Positions 51,884-64,000 of a stretch of 64,000 nt of DNA are shown piece after piece (within the stretch, counting starts at the first letter, position 1; every line of letters begins with the position of its first letter). The DNA comes from Paraphysoderma sedebokerense. Its lineage: Eukaryota > Blastocladiomycota > Physodermatomycetes > Physodermatales > Physodermataceae. The DNA is taken from assembly GCA_025602915.1 (NCBI GenBank), contig JAHLJZ010000026.1, positions 1 through 64,000 on the forward strand, read 5' to 3'. The translations under genes were made by a program, and so were the position numbers. The notes beneath the pieces are model-generated. The model had not been told where the DNA came from, did not search any database, and worked only from the letters and a program-made list of their open reading frames with translations.

Positions 51884-54800
51884 TTATTGAGTGGATTCTT
51901 CCACAGTGACATAAAACGGTACTTTTGGTAACTGTATAAAAGTTAGACCATGTTCCTCCTTTTCTATATCTCCCTTGTTGCCCGTCAAATTAACCACGAT
52001 CGACCAAGCATTTACGTCAAAAACGCCTGGTTGTAAAAAGCAGACTTCAACCGGTATCTTTAAAATTTGATCTGGTTTCAGACGCCCTTCTTGCCTTGTA
52101 TTTCCGAGATAATAAAACATAGCTGGTTGATTTGAATAACTCGTTTTGTGGCTCTCGTCGGTGTGTGTTTTCTGACCTTTTTGTCCAAGTACCATCTCAA
52201 ACTTTATATCCGACTGCCAAGCACAATTCATAAGCAACACTTCACCCTTCAGCAGGCACAATCTACTTTCTCCCAGCCACTGTATCCTTTGTTTAAATAT
52301 CATCGACACTTTTAATGGGCTTTCGTCCTTTATATGCTTATTCCTAGTCAGGCTATTCAACAGAGCTAATTTCTCACGGTTCGTCGCTTCGAATAATGAT
52401 TTACTTTGCATTTTGTTGATATACTGCGAAGGTAATGGATTTTGTTGGGGTGATAGATTGATACCAATTACGTAGTGATGTCCGCGGTGGGATTGATTGT
52501 TTCGGTTTGCTTCCCAAAATAAGACGAGATCGACTTCATGAGTCTGGAAAAGTGGAAAGCAAACCTGGGTTTGCCGAGGTGTAACTGTTGGAAAGCGACT
52601 GCTGATTTGGTTGATTTTCCATGATTGGTGCGAACGTAGAGTGAAAGTTAGAAGGGGATCAGCCTGGGTGCTGATAGGAGGTGCAATCTATAATTATTCT
52701 ATCAGTTAAGTACGGCCTCCTCCAATCATCAAAAGAAAGTCATATTACCGCTATTGTCGAGGAAGTGAGAGAAATGTCAGTCGGTCGATTGATAATTTCT
52801 TCACCAGACACCAAACGGCTCAAAGCGTCCGCCGATATTTTCTCTGGTTGATATTCAGCAACAAAATTAGGGTTCCGCCTTAGTCGGTAATACTTGAATA
52901 AAGTTTGTCGGGCTGCAACGTGAAGTGAAGATTGTTCTCGAATTCTGGCTTGATTGTTAGCAAACCGGCATAAACCACGGAGACAGTTAATTTATCTCAC
53001 TCACCGATTTTCTTCTGAAATTGGAAATTCGGCCAAAGGGACCAGTAACCAAGCTGGGCTCAAGCTTGACAACTGAAGTATTTGATAATCGACATCAGAC
53101 TGTAGATTTTCGATCTATATCGTAGTGTAGATCAACTTATGAACAAATTCGTAAAATATAAAATACTATGATTTACCTCAACTCCCAGATCAACTTCGTT
53201 TAAACTTTTCAAACTATTTCTAGTGAAGCAATTAACCTTCAAACTCGGTTGCACAGTCATATTAAGAGCATATCGAAGCACCCTGCAATTTCTTATACTG
53301 TCCTGCCCTCCTTGAGCTTGATACGCGAACAAAAACTTGAGTGCATGTTTGCCCACTTTGTCTCCACGAATCCACATGGAAATGTTTGTGGTTTCACCCG
53401 AAGGAAGAAAGCGTGATGCAGAACTGTTCATCGGTTCGCCCGAAGGTTGATTGGACGGGAGAGGAATATCGGCAACTGATGAATCGCGCATTCTATTCAG
53501 AGCAGTGAAGCTTTCGCTCGTCAACATGGAGGTCGAGGCGAGGGAAGAGGCTAAGAAATTTCGTAAGCTCTAAAAGTGGGAAATGAACTCCATGGCAAGA
53601 CCACAACGTACAGTATGAAGATTTATCGACTTGCTCAGGCGTCCCAAAAATAATGAAAGAAGGGTGGCTCAATTTTACTTTCAGATTTTTCAACCCCTTC
53701 TCGCCTTTGTTATTAATCTCTAAAATACATCGGACAACTTCACCTGAAACAAGGGAATTAGGCAATGAATGAAATGATATATCTAATAGCGGCATTGGGG
53801 CGGTCACAATCAATGTCAATGTATGATCCGGGGCATACTTTGCAGAAAGGCGCTGATCTTTGGTTTCATTCAAGCGCCGACCGCGTTTATTGAGGTTTTT
53901 CACGGTAAAAACGGTTTGGTTCAGGACGTACGAGATACTTTTGACAGATATGGCGCCTTCTCGTTTGGGTATTAGTTTAATTTGAACCTAGAACGGAATG
54001 AGAATGAAAAACATTTTGCTACAGCAGAACAGCCACGTACGGTTCGGCGTTCTCTTTCCTGTAGCATCAACTCTTGTATGGTTTCAATCTCCACGAAGTT
54101 CTCTGACGCTGAAGCCGACTTTGCTGATGTTGACTCCTTATATTCGCAGACTGGTTTGATTGAATTTAACTGCAAAGAGACATTCATGGGGTTAAATAGT
54201 TCGAACTCAAAAAAAGCGGGTTCTGGAAAAATGAATCAATTTGATGGATTGTATAGAATCGATTTAATATCAGCGGTATCTTACCCCCAACAGCGCCTAC
54301 CACTCGTTCTCCTAATTCATGTATTCCTTTCAATGTTCCATATTTTGCTGTATTTCCTTTTTTATCGGCTGCAGCGGAAAACATTGCTTCTTCCATGTCT
54401 CTTTCCAGCTGCGACCAGGACTCTTCGTCGGACGTTAAAAGACTTGGCTGCAATTCAAGTACGCTTTTGGGATCATGAGATGCACTATTAGAGAGTAAAA
54501 GCCTAGTCTTTGAATCCGGAATATCGGGTATAGTGAGTTGTATCGGAAACCCCACCCCCGCAAACAGTGAATCAGCGGCATTCTGAAGCATGTAATTGTT
54601 AGGGTGGCTCATGCAATTAAACAATGAAATATTATATACCTTGTAGATGTAAAGGAATTCTCGAAGGTACGCTGCTTGTTGTGTCGGTGATTGGTGACTT
54701 TCACGCAGAAGTTTTTGAAAATATTGAACGGCTTTTTCCAGTTCCAATAAATGAAACGACTGCCTGCCAAGGGTGAAATTAATGTGATCATCAATCAAGG

Positions 54801-56987
54801 ACCAATTTTTCCCTTGATATATTTGAGATGCAAAAAGATAGCACCGATTTGCATGATGCCTCTGGAACAAAGGTTATTGCTGCAAATTCTATCTCACCGT
54901 CAAATATAATGACATACCTGGCCGCATTTTGCATAACGATGTCCAGCAAGGATAAGGTGGAAAGCGCATTTTCGATACATGGTGACGACACCACGCCCTT
55001 TGGCGAAGCAGATAGCAGCTTGCTCCAGTAACAAAGCGCTTCTTAAATCATCGTCTTCTCCAGTCATCCTTATCAAAATTGAGGAAGCCTCTCGAAACAT
55101 ATTTCTGCGCTTCAACAGTTCGTAATATAGTAAAGCCGATCTGATTGCGTACAGCGAGAGCCCGCTGCGATTATAATTGGATATCGATTGTTCAAATGCC
55201 GTTTCGACGGCGGAAAATCCTGGTGACTGTTCAAGAAGAAGTTGACATAACCCAATCATTTCCTATAAACGACGATGAGATGTGACTTATACTTGTGTAT
55301 ATCGTGGATATTGAGCTCACCTGCGCCCCTGCAAGATATTTCCAAGCTTTATCATTGCTGAAATCCTTTCTGACAGTATCATATATTCCACTGGCAAATT
55401 TGTAGTCCCGCAACATAAAGGCATAATCTGCCAGCTTTCGTAACGTCGCCTCTGGAGAATTATGCGGATATCCAGTCTTACCGGTGGAAGAAGAATCAAA
55501 TGAGTATGAAGCAGAAGTTCCGCCAGATCGAGTAGATCCACCTCCGAAATACTTTTTACTGGCTTGAAAAAGTTTCCCTGTGATGCCTCTCCTAGATGAA
55601 GCAATTTGTTCGTTCCAGTGATGGATATTTCGTTCCATATATGGAACAATTCCATGAACGACAAGCTCGCGAACGAAATTTTCAATATTCTGAATATCGT
55701 TTGGTGATAAGGTGAATATCGCCGGACAAATAGAGGATGATGTCTCCATTGTCCTTGTAGGACCTGTGGAGGTGATTTCGGTTGTCATTCTCTCCTTCGG
55801 CAAGACGTCATCGTTCACTGAAGTCTGAGATGTTTGTGCTACCGAGGATGTTGTAGCGTTCGGGAGAGACTGAATATACGCCGTCTCGCTTTTTACTGAT
55901 GCCCAATAGTCTGGAATGAGAGGAGCTCGCGATCCAACAGGCTGTTCACTTGATTGGAGAGTTCCAGTAGTATTGATACGTAGTAGATGGCTATTCAGTC
56001 CGAATGTACGCTTCATCTTTGTTAGGAGAATTTCAATTCTAAGGAAATATCATTAGTGTCGAGCAACCAGCATAAAGAGCCTGATTGACCTACTCAGAAT
56101 CATTTCCGTGTTGGCAATCATGGAGCAGTATGTAATATTTGAGAACATTTGGATCTAGCCATCCTTTTTCAAATGCTGGTGCGGGTGATGCTTGATTGTT
56201 CATAGCGTATAATGCGTTTACCGGATCAGGATTCCTGGATGTCACCACATACACAACTATGGAACATCATCAGTCGCTGTAAATCATGGAGAGAGAAAAA
56301 AAAATTGGGTAACGTACCGCATACCGGATGGTCAAATGTCTCATGCTCAGAGGCCGAGAAAAATTTGAGATGCCATCTTCGAAACTCGCTAAACCATGGG
56401 GTGAGCTGCTCAAGGTTGGCTAAGAATGATGAAAGGCATCAGTATTGGTTGTGAAAAATGGGCTGTTCGTATTTATACTAACATTGGCGGAGATTATCTA
56501 ATAAGTCGGTATTGTTTTCGAGCTTAACCTGAGGGTTGACGTTCCTCTTAGCAATGTCAGCAAACACCGCTTGGGAAGCTTTAACGTTGGAGTCCTCAAG
56601 CTTTCTTATATCACAAAATCGGACTTTATATGTTTCAAAAACCGTGGTTAAACCCTGCGAATCCCTTGTCTGAACTGTCAAATATGAATGATAGAAATGT
56701 TAATTAATATAGTGTATTAATTTGCCTTTGGTATGAAATGCAACCATGCCTTTTGGCACTCCACCAAATGGGTGCACTAAGTCCTCAAAACTGTCAAGGC
56801 CAAGCTGTTGACAACACTCATCCGCATCTGCAGTAGCAAATATAGCTACTTTGGGTAAAAATTGTTCCTGTACAAATGATAGAGGATCTTTGTAAGAGGA
56901 TGGGGATGGTTGAAGTAAATGAGGTGGTCGGATGCTGGAAGTGGTCGTAGGACGAATCGGCACTTCTGTTGGTGCCACGCTGGACAT
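51884..56987 (-). CDS. TRAPPC8: TRAPP complex subunit TRAPPC8 (Trs85)
   Basis: Fourteen exons (minus): 56726..56987, 56483..56674, 56318..56419, 56094..56256, 55321..56038, 54918..55262, 54640..54861, 54285..54582, 54041..54222, 53612..53987, 53177..53550, 53005..53114, 52749..52944, 51884..52687; 1447 aa (human 1435). Diagnostic blocks: 'IENFVRELVVHGIVPYMERNIHHWNEQIASSRRG', 'LRKLADYAFMLRDYKFA', 'MTGEDDDLRSALLLEQAA', 'KCAFHLILAGHRYAKCGQ', 'LIDDHINFTLGRQSFHLLELEKA', 'AAYLREFLYIYK', then Ig-like beta-domains ('SLPNSLVSGEVVRCILEI', 'TTNISMWIRGDK') and 'IPVEVCFLQPGVFDVNAW'. (Blocks are read in pieces.) Trs85/TRAPPC8 is specific to TRAPPIII, the Rab1 exchange factor for Golgi traffic and autophagy. 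The first intron has a GC donor (AAAG|gcaaat); the acceptor at 53550 was chosen on phase. Confidence 0.94.
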
Positions 56988-57183
56988 GGACTCTCTTGAT
57001 AACCTGGCAAAGAAATTGTCGTCTTAAAGACACACAGCGAGGTAGAGCCGAGTGCGCGGATAGAAAAAGAGCATCAAATATATGAGAATAACAAGACGTA
57101 ACTGATAGAACACGTCGCTTTACGGTAGGCAAACAAACAATCTCCAACGGCAGAATTATAATTTATTGATTTTGCTTTGCCTC

Positions 57184-59135
57184 TCAGAACATGGTTTTCA
57201 ATATATTAACAGCTACCTTGGTCAGCCAATGAACTTTTCTACTTTCTAATTGAAATGTATCATCGCCTACAGTATTTGAGTATTGATACAGTTCACTCAA
57301 TTCCTGAGTAATAATTGGTAAGTGGGTTGCAGAGAATCTCCCCGGAAAAAAAAATCGATTGCAGTGAAATGAAAGAAGCAAAACTTACGGAATTTAACTG
57401 GCACTGAAGACTTTCATTCTCTGTGCTCAGCATGACTTGGCCTTCGAGGTCTCTACGCAGTGATCGATATCCATAATTGGACGACCCGATCGTGCTAATT
57501 TTAGGAAATGGTGCGTCTTCACAAAGCCATAAACCTACCGAAGAAGATATTAGATCTGCGCTTTGAAAATCAGAGCCGAAGAACAAACCTTTTGCGTGAA
57601 ATGTCCAGCAGCGCCTATTATACTCATTTATTGTTATCTCGTTTAAACGACTGTATGATTTTACCAATTGATAAAATTGCGATTCCAGGTAAGTGTAGGC
57701 TGACGGTATATATTTCGACACTCCTTTCGACAGGTAAAATCCGTTCGCCTAGGAAAACCAGTCAGCCCTCAAAAGTGTAGATGTCTAACCCAGAATATCA
57801 AAATACCTCTGGCGCCGCTGTCAAAATACGGAATTTGGCACCAGATTTTACTATAGCTTCAGCAAACTCTTTAGCTAAATTGAAATAACCTGAAGCCAGA
57901 TGGATGGTCCAAGTTGGCATGGTGCTAGTGAATCGCAATAAATTTAAAGTAGCGCCCTCTTCCTGTCGTACACCAAATGGGCCCATCTGCAAAAGGGGCA
58001 TAACCATCGTGTCTTTGCCAGGATTCCTCTCCCCTTCCTTACAACGAGCATTCCATTTTTTAAAAAATTGCTCCATTTGACTTTGACACTCGGCTATAAA
58101 TAATTTGCTCTCTTCAACGGGATCCAAACCAATTGCAGGTGAGTTCAAGCGATACATTTCTGCAGTTGGTGTGACGAAATACGAAAATCTTGATACTGTG
58201 GCCACAAGGTCGGAAAAATATTGACTTATCTCCGGGGATTTGCGAAAGTGAAAATACCGATCCTGTCGATTTGTAAAGTAATCTCGATTCAAATTAGCAC
58301 TAAAAGAATTTTTTGTCAACGTCACTGCCCTCTTGGCTGTCTTTAAGACACAGAGCACGCACCCACTGAGAATGAGGTCATCGTCGAAACTAAAGATCTT
58401 GAAATGAAGAACGCCGACACCCTCGTTGAATCGCTCCGGCGCAATAGCTTTTTTTATTCCGGAAAGGTGAGGGCTATGGTATAATGATAGACTTATCTGA
58501 TCGGGAAATTCCCGGAGGAGAGGTAGCAAAGCTCCGACGCTGCTATTCGGATGGCTTCTTGTACCTCGGAGGCAGTCTAAAAGTATATACACCGATAGAT
58601 TCTGGTTATAGGACATAGCGGCACGAAGCAGCGATATCTATTTGAATAAAAAGGAGTTGCCCCACCCGAAAGTCGTAACAAGAATTAAAAAGCATCCCAC
58701 AGAGAGTAAACGATGTAGAGTTACCAATTCTCCTTCGTTATAACCTAAATACAGCGCAGCAAGAGTGATTGATTTCTTAGCGGTCGATATGCCTGACTAA
58801 CAAATAAGTCAATTAAAAACCACGTTTGGCGGGGGTGACATGGAAACTACCTTCAGTCGGTTATAAAAATCTGATGGCGCCGTGATGACGTCCACATTGT
58901 CGCCACATATATTAAACATTGGGATAAACTGATTTACATTTTTGGAGTTGTAGTCATTGCGTATTTTCTGCAATAGATCATGGGCATTTGGTGCTTGCTT
59001 TGAAAGGCTCGGCAGACCTGAACAGAATTTGCGAACTGAATGAAGAGCGACCAAAGGAAAGCTCGACCGAACAAATGGCTTCACACACTTTACATGGCGA
59101 AAGGATATCTGCTTTGGAATGTGAAGAGACCACAT
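57184..59135 (-). CDS. PGS1: CDP-diacylglycerol-glycerol-3-phosphate phosphatidyltransferase
   Basis: complement(join(57184..57303,57389..57534,57589..57748,57807..58299,58363..58637,58725..58796,58851..59135)), 516 aa. N-terminal Arg/Ser/Phe-rich stretch (about residues 1-40) fits mitochondrial import. Two HKD phospholipase-D-type motifs are visible: His197-x-Lys199-x4-Asp204 in the first half with 'ANLNRDYF' after it, and His426-x-Lys428 in 'CWTFHAKGLW' followed by 'IGSSNYGYRSLRRDLE'. PGS1 makes phosphatidylglycerol phosphate, the committed step to cardiolipin, on the inner membrane. Introns at 58300-58362 (63 nt) and 57535-57588 (54 nt) lie in open frame and were placed from family similarity. 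The upstream gene's promoter (TRAPPC8) lies 196 bases away. Confidence 0.94.
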
Positions 59136-59295
59136 GAAATCTCAATCGAACAAATCAAAGGAAGGGTTTACAAAAAGAGAAACCCCGCGTAACATTTATT
59201 GATCTTCAAACAAACAAGGAAAATTTTGCGATCAACCAAATTTATCAGTGCAAATAACATTCTTTATTATTTATGCTTGTCACTACTTCATCTTA

Positions 59296-62200
59296 TTAGT
59301 CATCTAACTGCAATAAAGCGGCACAACCTCTGAGAACCCAGTGTTTTTCCGGCTTGTTAGACGGCAATTTGATTGCGAGGACGAAGTTTGTCGAATGCCC
59401 TGTGGTAGACAAAACTCCTCGTCTTGCACTAGTTTTGTAAAGAGGACATGTGTATGTAATCTCCTCCGTTATATCAGACGCTCTCTTCGGTTTGAACCAT
59501 ATCAAGGGTAGCAGATCAAAAAGCATTTTTGAATGCGACTCGGCTATTACCTGCGATTGCTCATCCCACCTTGCCCCTTCTAAGTATATGCCCCGAACAT
59601 AGGCTCCGTCGGTAGGTGCTACCAGCTCCTTATCTGAAGACGGGAGAACTTCAAATGTGAGAGCCAACTCATCAATAGGTATGGTATATCGGCGGGCAAA
59701 ATTCTGCAGAGTAGCCGTGATGAAAGATTGTGTGAAAAAGAAGCCGGAAATCCAAAATTCCTGCGGAGTACCATTTTCATACCAATGTTGGAACATTTTT
59801 AAACGTAGAGCTAAGTCCGATATATACCCACCCAAAGATTTTAAACTAGGGTATGATTTGGCAGCCCACTTTACGGGGACCTTCCCTATTAACATACTTT
59901 TGGCAAGTTCTTCTAATTCCGCCGACATAAGCACTAAACCCTTGATCGCTTTCTGAACGTTAACCAGGCTTGTCAGGATGACCTCCAGAAGCCGATTGTA
60001 ACGAGTCATTTCTTGAATGAGGACAGTGTTGAAAGAGTCATTGTAGCTGACTGGATACTTCACCAACGCCTTGTCGACTTGGAATAATGGAGGGATGCGA
60101 TTAACAATATCTTTAGCAGTATCGGTTACAGCTTCGTCACTGGATTTCCCACGAGGACCTAGTGCTTTCTCTTGAGTCTTGAGTATAGACTCAAACAGTT
60201 GTTTCGTTTCAGCAATTTGTCTTGTTATGTCGCCGTTTTGATGAATTCCAAAAATTTCCGGACTTTGATTGAAGGGTAAGTCTCTTATAAACTGGATATA
60301 ATCTTCGTAGGATCCTTTGGGTGGGGGAAAATACGACTTATCGGTCTCGGTAAATTTGTAATTAAGATTATCAATTATTTGAGGTGAGTAGTAACTACTC
60401 AAGATATTCATTAATGTTCGCCTGTCCCATTCTGAAAGCACAATGCATTAGATATTGTTGCGTTTTCCAAATATCAATATTCATACCGTCGGTTACTCGG
60501 CCACCATAATTACATTCCCCTGTCAAATAATTTAAAGCTTTGAACGGAATTTCACTATACTCGTTGAGGAACATTTGAAGTTGCCTAATGCTGATTCCTA
60601 GCAGAGGTGTGATCTGTTAAACCGAATAAAAATTGCGCTGTTAAATTAATCAAAGGTATCATACTTAAGTCAGAGCTGTTGAATTCATAAGGAATATTCC
60701 ATCCTAAAGGTCCGAACGTTCGTCTTTCTTGAACAACAGAATGAAAAAAGCACAACGAAAATAGCAATTTTTCCCATTCTAGGGCCCTCTTGCATCCGTT
60801 GAAAAACTTGTCGTCTGAAATCGGGTCGCTGAGATAAGACAGCAATAGATTCTGCCGCAGTCCTTTGGGTGGCTCGTTTGTCATCTTAATCCCATTCTGT
60901 AAAATGGATGCCGGAAATTTTTCTGTCGGATAACTCGTAAGCCAGAGACGGAAATCTTTGTGAATTTTTGTGGATAATAACATGTCGTCGCAAATCTTCT
61001 CAAGATCCTTCATCCAACTAACAGCTAGATGGCAATTCTGCAGAACGACCCATCCTCCTTCATCTTGAGCTTCCTTTATCATTTTGGCGGCAATGGGTCC
61101 TTGGCCTTGCCCAAGAGATATCGAATTTAACTTGGCAGCAGGAATATTCTTGTGTTCGCCAAACCGTAGCAACCTAATTTCACCTTGTTAGCACAGCATA
61201 GCAAATCAGTTTGCAATATCATTTCAAAAAAGCCTTACGAAGACATTATATCGACCCCCGGCGACAATATAAAAATTAGAGGTGTTTTGTAGGTAGAGTC
61301 TTCGAAGCTTGACGCAAGATCTGGAACGGGAATGAGCATAACGAAATGGTGGATGAAAAGGATGTTCCTTACCGAAAGGAGGCGGCTCAATAAACTTAGG
61401 GCCCAGTTTGATTTTTACAAATTCTTGGATAGCTGAAACCACCTTTTCTGGGCGAAATACCCTAACAATGAGCATCCGTTGCATTTCGTTTAGATTGTTC
61501 CACCGAGGCGATAGGTGACATTCAAATGGATTAGGGTGGTCCATCAGACTCTCCCATTCGTTCGCCTATGATAGCAGAGATTAATTTGTGTGTCAGCTTC
61601 TAAATAGCTATATGTTTCGTAAAGACACGTCCAGTACCTGAAAATCATCCATAATACCCTTGAATGGAGTGAGTGAATTTAGTCGACAAATTTCGTTCCA
61701 AATTTTATCCGATAACCAGTGTAAATCAGGTTTAACTTTCGAGGTTTCCAATCCAACACCACCAGTGAGAAAGAATTGAAGCTCCGCTTCATCCATTTCC
61801 CTTTGATTAATCAAAATACGGCTACATAATAGGAACGAAAACAGCAACTTATCCTTCTCAAATAACGACCTGCATATGCTGTTATATAGAGAAAGGGTGA
61901 AATACGACTCCAAAGACTTCAATCGTTTCTTAACAACACTGGACTTTGCACTATGAACCATGGCATTGACGAAGAGATCCACAAACCAAGGCAAAGAGTA
62001 TTGATACATCGGTTCAATATTTACCAAATCAGCGATGCAGAAGAACAATATGCTGGAATGAGTGGCGATTGATTTATAGCTGGCCCGGGTATCATCAATC
62101 TTCGACTCTGTCTCCTCCGCAATTTTCTGCTTCGTCATGATTTCGTTGGATAAAATTTTGGAAGAAGATAGAATTTCGATTGCTTGCGAATTATCCAATA

Positions 62201-64000
62201 TGTTTCCTTCTGCATTAGAGAGGACTTCTAAGATTTGATCCTCCAGTTCTTGCAACTTTCTTTTATTGTCAGCTGACTGCATGATCAGTTGATTTTTTTC
62301 ATCCTCCAACTCGGGGCGCTCACGGCTAACGACTATGCCCAATAGCTGATCTTCTAAACCTTCTTGTGTAATCATGAAGTTCAAAAGCGACACTTTAGTT
62401 TGTAATTCCGGTAGGTAATGAGGGTTACGTAATTTCGTAGTAATGTAAAGTCTAAAATTTGGCGAAAATTCGACGATACTTTCTCCTAACTTGATACAAA
62501 GAGAACCACCGGACTTAAAAGTCTGTTTTTGGAGCAAATTATCAAGAATTGGATCTAATTCCTCGTTAACATTTTCAATCAACACTGGACTTCCAAACTG
62601 TATCGAATTCTCCAATGTTCGAAGATAATCAGGGTCCGTAAGCTTCACAACCTGGAGATTATTTCGTTTTTCCATATTTCGAATCCAGATATTAGCCTGG
62701 CCCTGCGGATCGATCATCAAGGGATAACGTCGTGCGTGTGAAACGATAATACCATTATCAATTGAGAACGCGTCCGACGGCAAACCATCCATGCACCACT
62801 GTCGAATATTTATCGGACTGCCGAGAACGCGAGATATTGATATTGCATCGGAGCAAGGAACACGTAAGTTATCGGCCAACGCAACCCAATCGCTTATACA
62901 CTCAATTCTGTATAATTTAGTAAATGGCCCTAAATATGCTATAGTGCCCGCCGAAAGTAATATATCGCCAACGAGATTATGGTACGTGTGCTCCAGCTGT
63001 TGAACGACTACAGTCCACCTCGATTTTTCACCCCCCAGCCCCTCCAATAACCTTTTTGCTCTATCCAATTGTTTCTCGCAGCTATTAACCTGCTGAGTCA
63101 ATTGCGTTTTCTTGTCTTGGAGGGCTTTTAAGTTGTTATTTAATGTATCCAACCGATCGACTACTTCCTTCAGCTGAGCCCGTTTCTGATTAAGCCGCTC
63201 TATTTCGACAGCAAGTTCAGCCTCCGCTTGCTTCAGTGCCTCCTGCTTTGGAGCGACGACTTTTATAACCCTATCGTAAGCTTCAATCGCTATGACCCAG
63301 GAACATAATCCTTCAGCAGCTGAGCTGGCGGCCTTCACCACCTCTGGCTTGAAATCTGGATTTGGAATGTATGTCGCCCTAATTTTTTTCATAATGGAGA
63401 TTGGAATGGCATCTTTATCGTATGTCTTTAGTGACTCTAAAAATTTCGGGTCACCGATCATTTTTAAAGAAGTCTTCCAGTAATCTAATATCATTTTGCC
63501 GGATCCAGAAGGATCTGGAATTCTTTCGGGTTTGAGATCTTTCATAACACAGACAGCCTGCAAGCAAGTCAATCGTTTCATCTAAGTTCAAAAAGAGATA
63601 GATAGACCCTACATACCTCGCATATAAGTTTGACGGCTTCGGGGGGATTCTTCATCGACTTTACCAAATCAATATCACTCTTTTTCAAGGTATCCAAAGC
63701 GGCGAGAGCGGCATTAAGTAGAGGCAGCGCTTCAGACAAATCTTTTTCGCATTCTTCTTTCATTGCCGTTGATTCATTGGCCTTTTTGGCTGCCATGGCT
63801 TCATCTGCAGCAACCTTTACTTTAGTTTTTTCTACCTCCCCGGACTCAACCTGGATCTTAGCAAGCATTCTTGTCGTTTCTTCCGAAGTTATTAGCAACT
63901 GAGGTTGAAGCTCACCGAGCTCTTTCTGCATTTTCTCCACAGATTCGGCGGCAAACTGAAGTTTCTGCAAACCAGAAGCGTATCGATTTTTGATGGCTAA
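59296..64000 (-). CDS. DNAH: Axonemal (inner-arm) dynein heavy chain, C-terminal third, 5' truncated by window
   Basis: complement(join(59296..60431,60487..60597,60665..61173,61239..61320,61373..61565,61638..63557,63617..>64000)), 1444 aa in the window. It enters in the stalk ('[20 protein letters not shown]'), crosses the microtubule-binding tip ('[19 protein letters not shown]'), the returning coil, AAA5 ('[16 protein letters not shown]', '[14 protein letters not shown]', '[16 protein letters not shown]', '[14 protein letters not shown]', '[18 protein letters not shown]'), AAA6 ('[14 protein letters not shown]', '[15 protein letters not shown]') and the C-terminal domain ending 'CAALLQLDD'. 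Block wording and the ending point to the monomeric inner-arm group (DNAH3/7/12-like); exact type is unsure. It drives flagellar bending and so requires a motile zoospore. The rest of the gene lies beyond 64000. Confidence 0.95.

Noticed and set aside
52540-52565. A 21-nt gt..cag segment in TRAPPC8 as an intron
   Set aside because: Too short to be spliced; reads through in frame.

Overview
The window is an intron-rich, gene-dense eukaryotic contig, almost certainly from a zoosporic (flagellated) early-diverging fungus. The fungal side rests on SIW14-type phosphatase, RIB7, PGS1, SKI2, FUN30, a Ca3427-like binding-protein fold and CSR1-like Sec14 proteins. The flagellated side rests on an axonemal inner-arm dynein heavy chain, the transition-zone protein B9D2, LC8 dynein light chain and a transition-fibre FBF1-like coiled-coil protein. 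The standard code fits every gene. Introns are mostly about 50-110 nt, GT-AG, and I resolved exon structures by hand wherever the protein family gave a phase check (all quoted exon sums are multiples of three). The species cannot be named from this sequence alone. I saw no convincing transposon, retrovirus-like element, tRNA, rRNA or CRISPR array.

Layout. 1-5083: three tandem CRAL-TRIO/Sec14 genes, the first cut by the window edge. 5356-9574: a tail-anchored protein, mitochondrial uL16 and Mediator MED21 (divergent pair), and a four-TM protein with PY motifs. 10386-13890: LC8 (with a 5-nt micro-exon), SIW14, prohibitin 1. 14213-17428: FBF1-like coiled coil. 17755-26853: a SMARCAL1/ZRANB3-type annealing helicase with an N-terminal GRF zinc finger and a tail carrying SUMO-interaction-like motifs, divergent from RIB7, followed by FUN30/SMARCAD1. 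27425-29896: a long single-exon coiled-coil protein. 30157-35580: Maf pyrophosphatase, p24 cargo receptor, Ca3427-like protein, secreted class 3 lipase. 36200-44430: SKI2 (20 exons), ADAT1/TAD1, AMMECR1. 45185-50551: B9D2, cytochrome b5 reductase, ALDH7A1. 50849-51795: kinetochore SPC24, which contains what looks like a textbook U12-type AT-AC intron. 51884-59135: TRAPPC8 and PGS1. 59296-64000: the C-terminal third of an axonemal dynein heavy chain.

The genes are mostly housekeeping and are not one pathway. Loose themes are the cilium (LC8, FBF1-like, B9D2, dynein heavy chain), genome maintenance and chromatin (annealing helicase, FUN30, SPC24, MED21), mitochondria (uL16m, PHB1, PGS1, ALDH7A1) and RNA (SKI2, ADAT1). 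Several close divergent pairs (uL16m/MED21, helicase/RIB7, Maf/p24, ALDH7A1/SPC24) probably share promoters.

The most unusual observations are architectural: the minor-spliceosome intron in SPC24, the 5-nt micro-exon in LC8, the GRF-HARP-SNF2 fusion with four SIM-like motifs, and the retained MKS-module and transition-fibre genes in a fungus.
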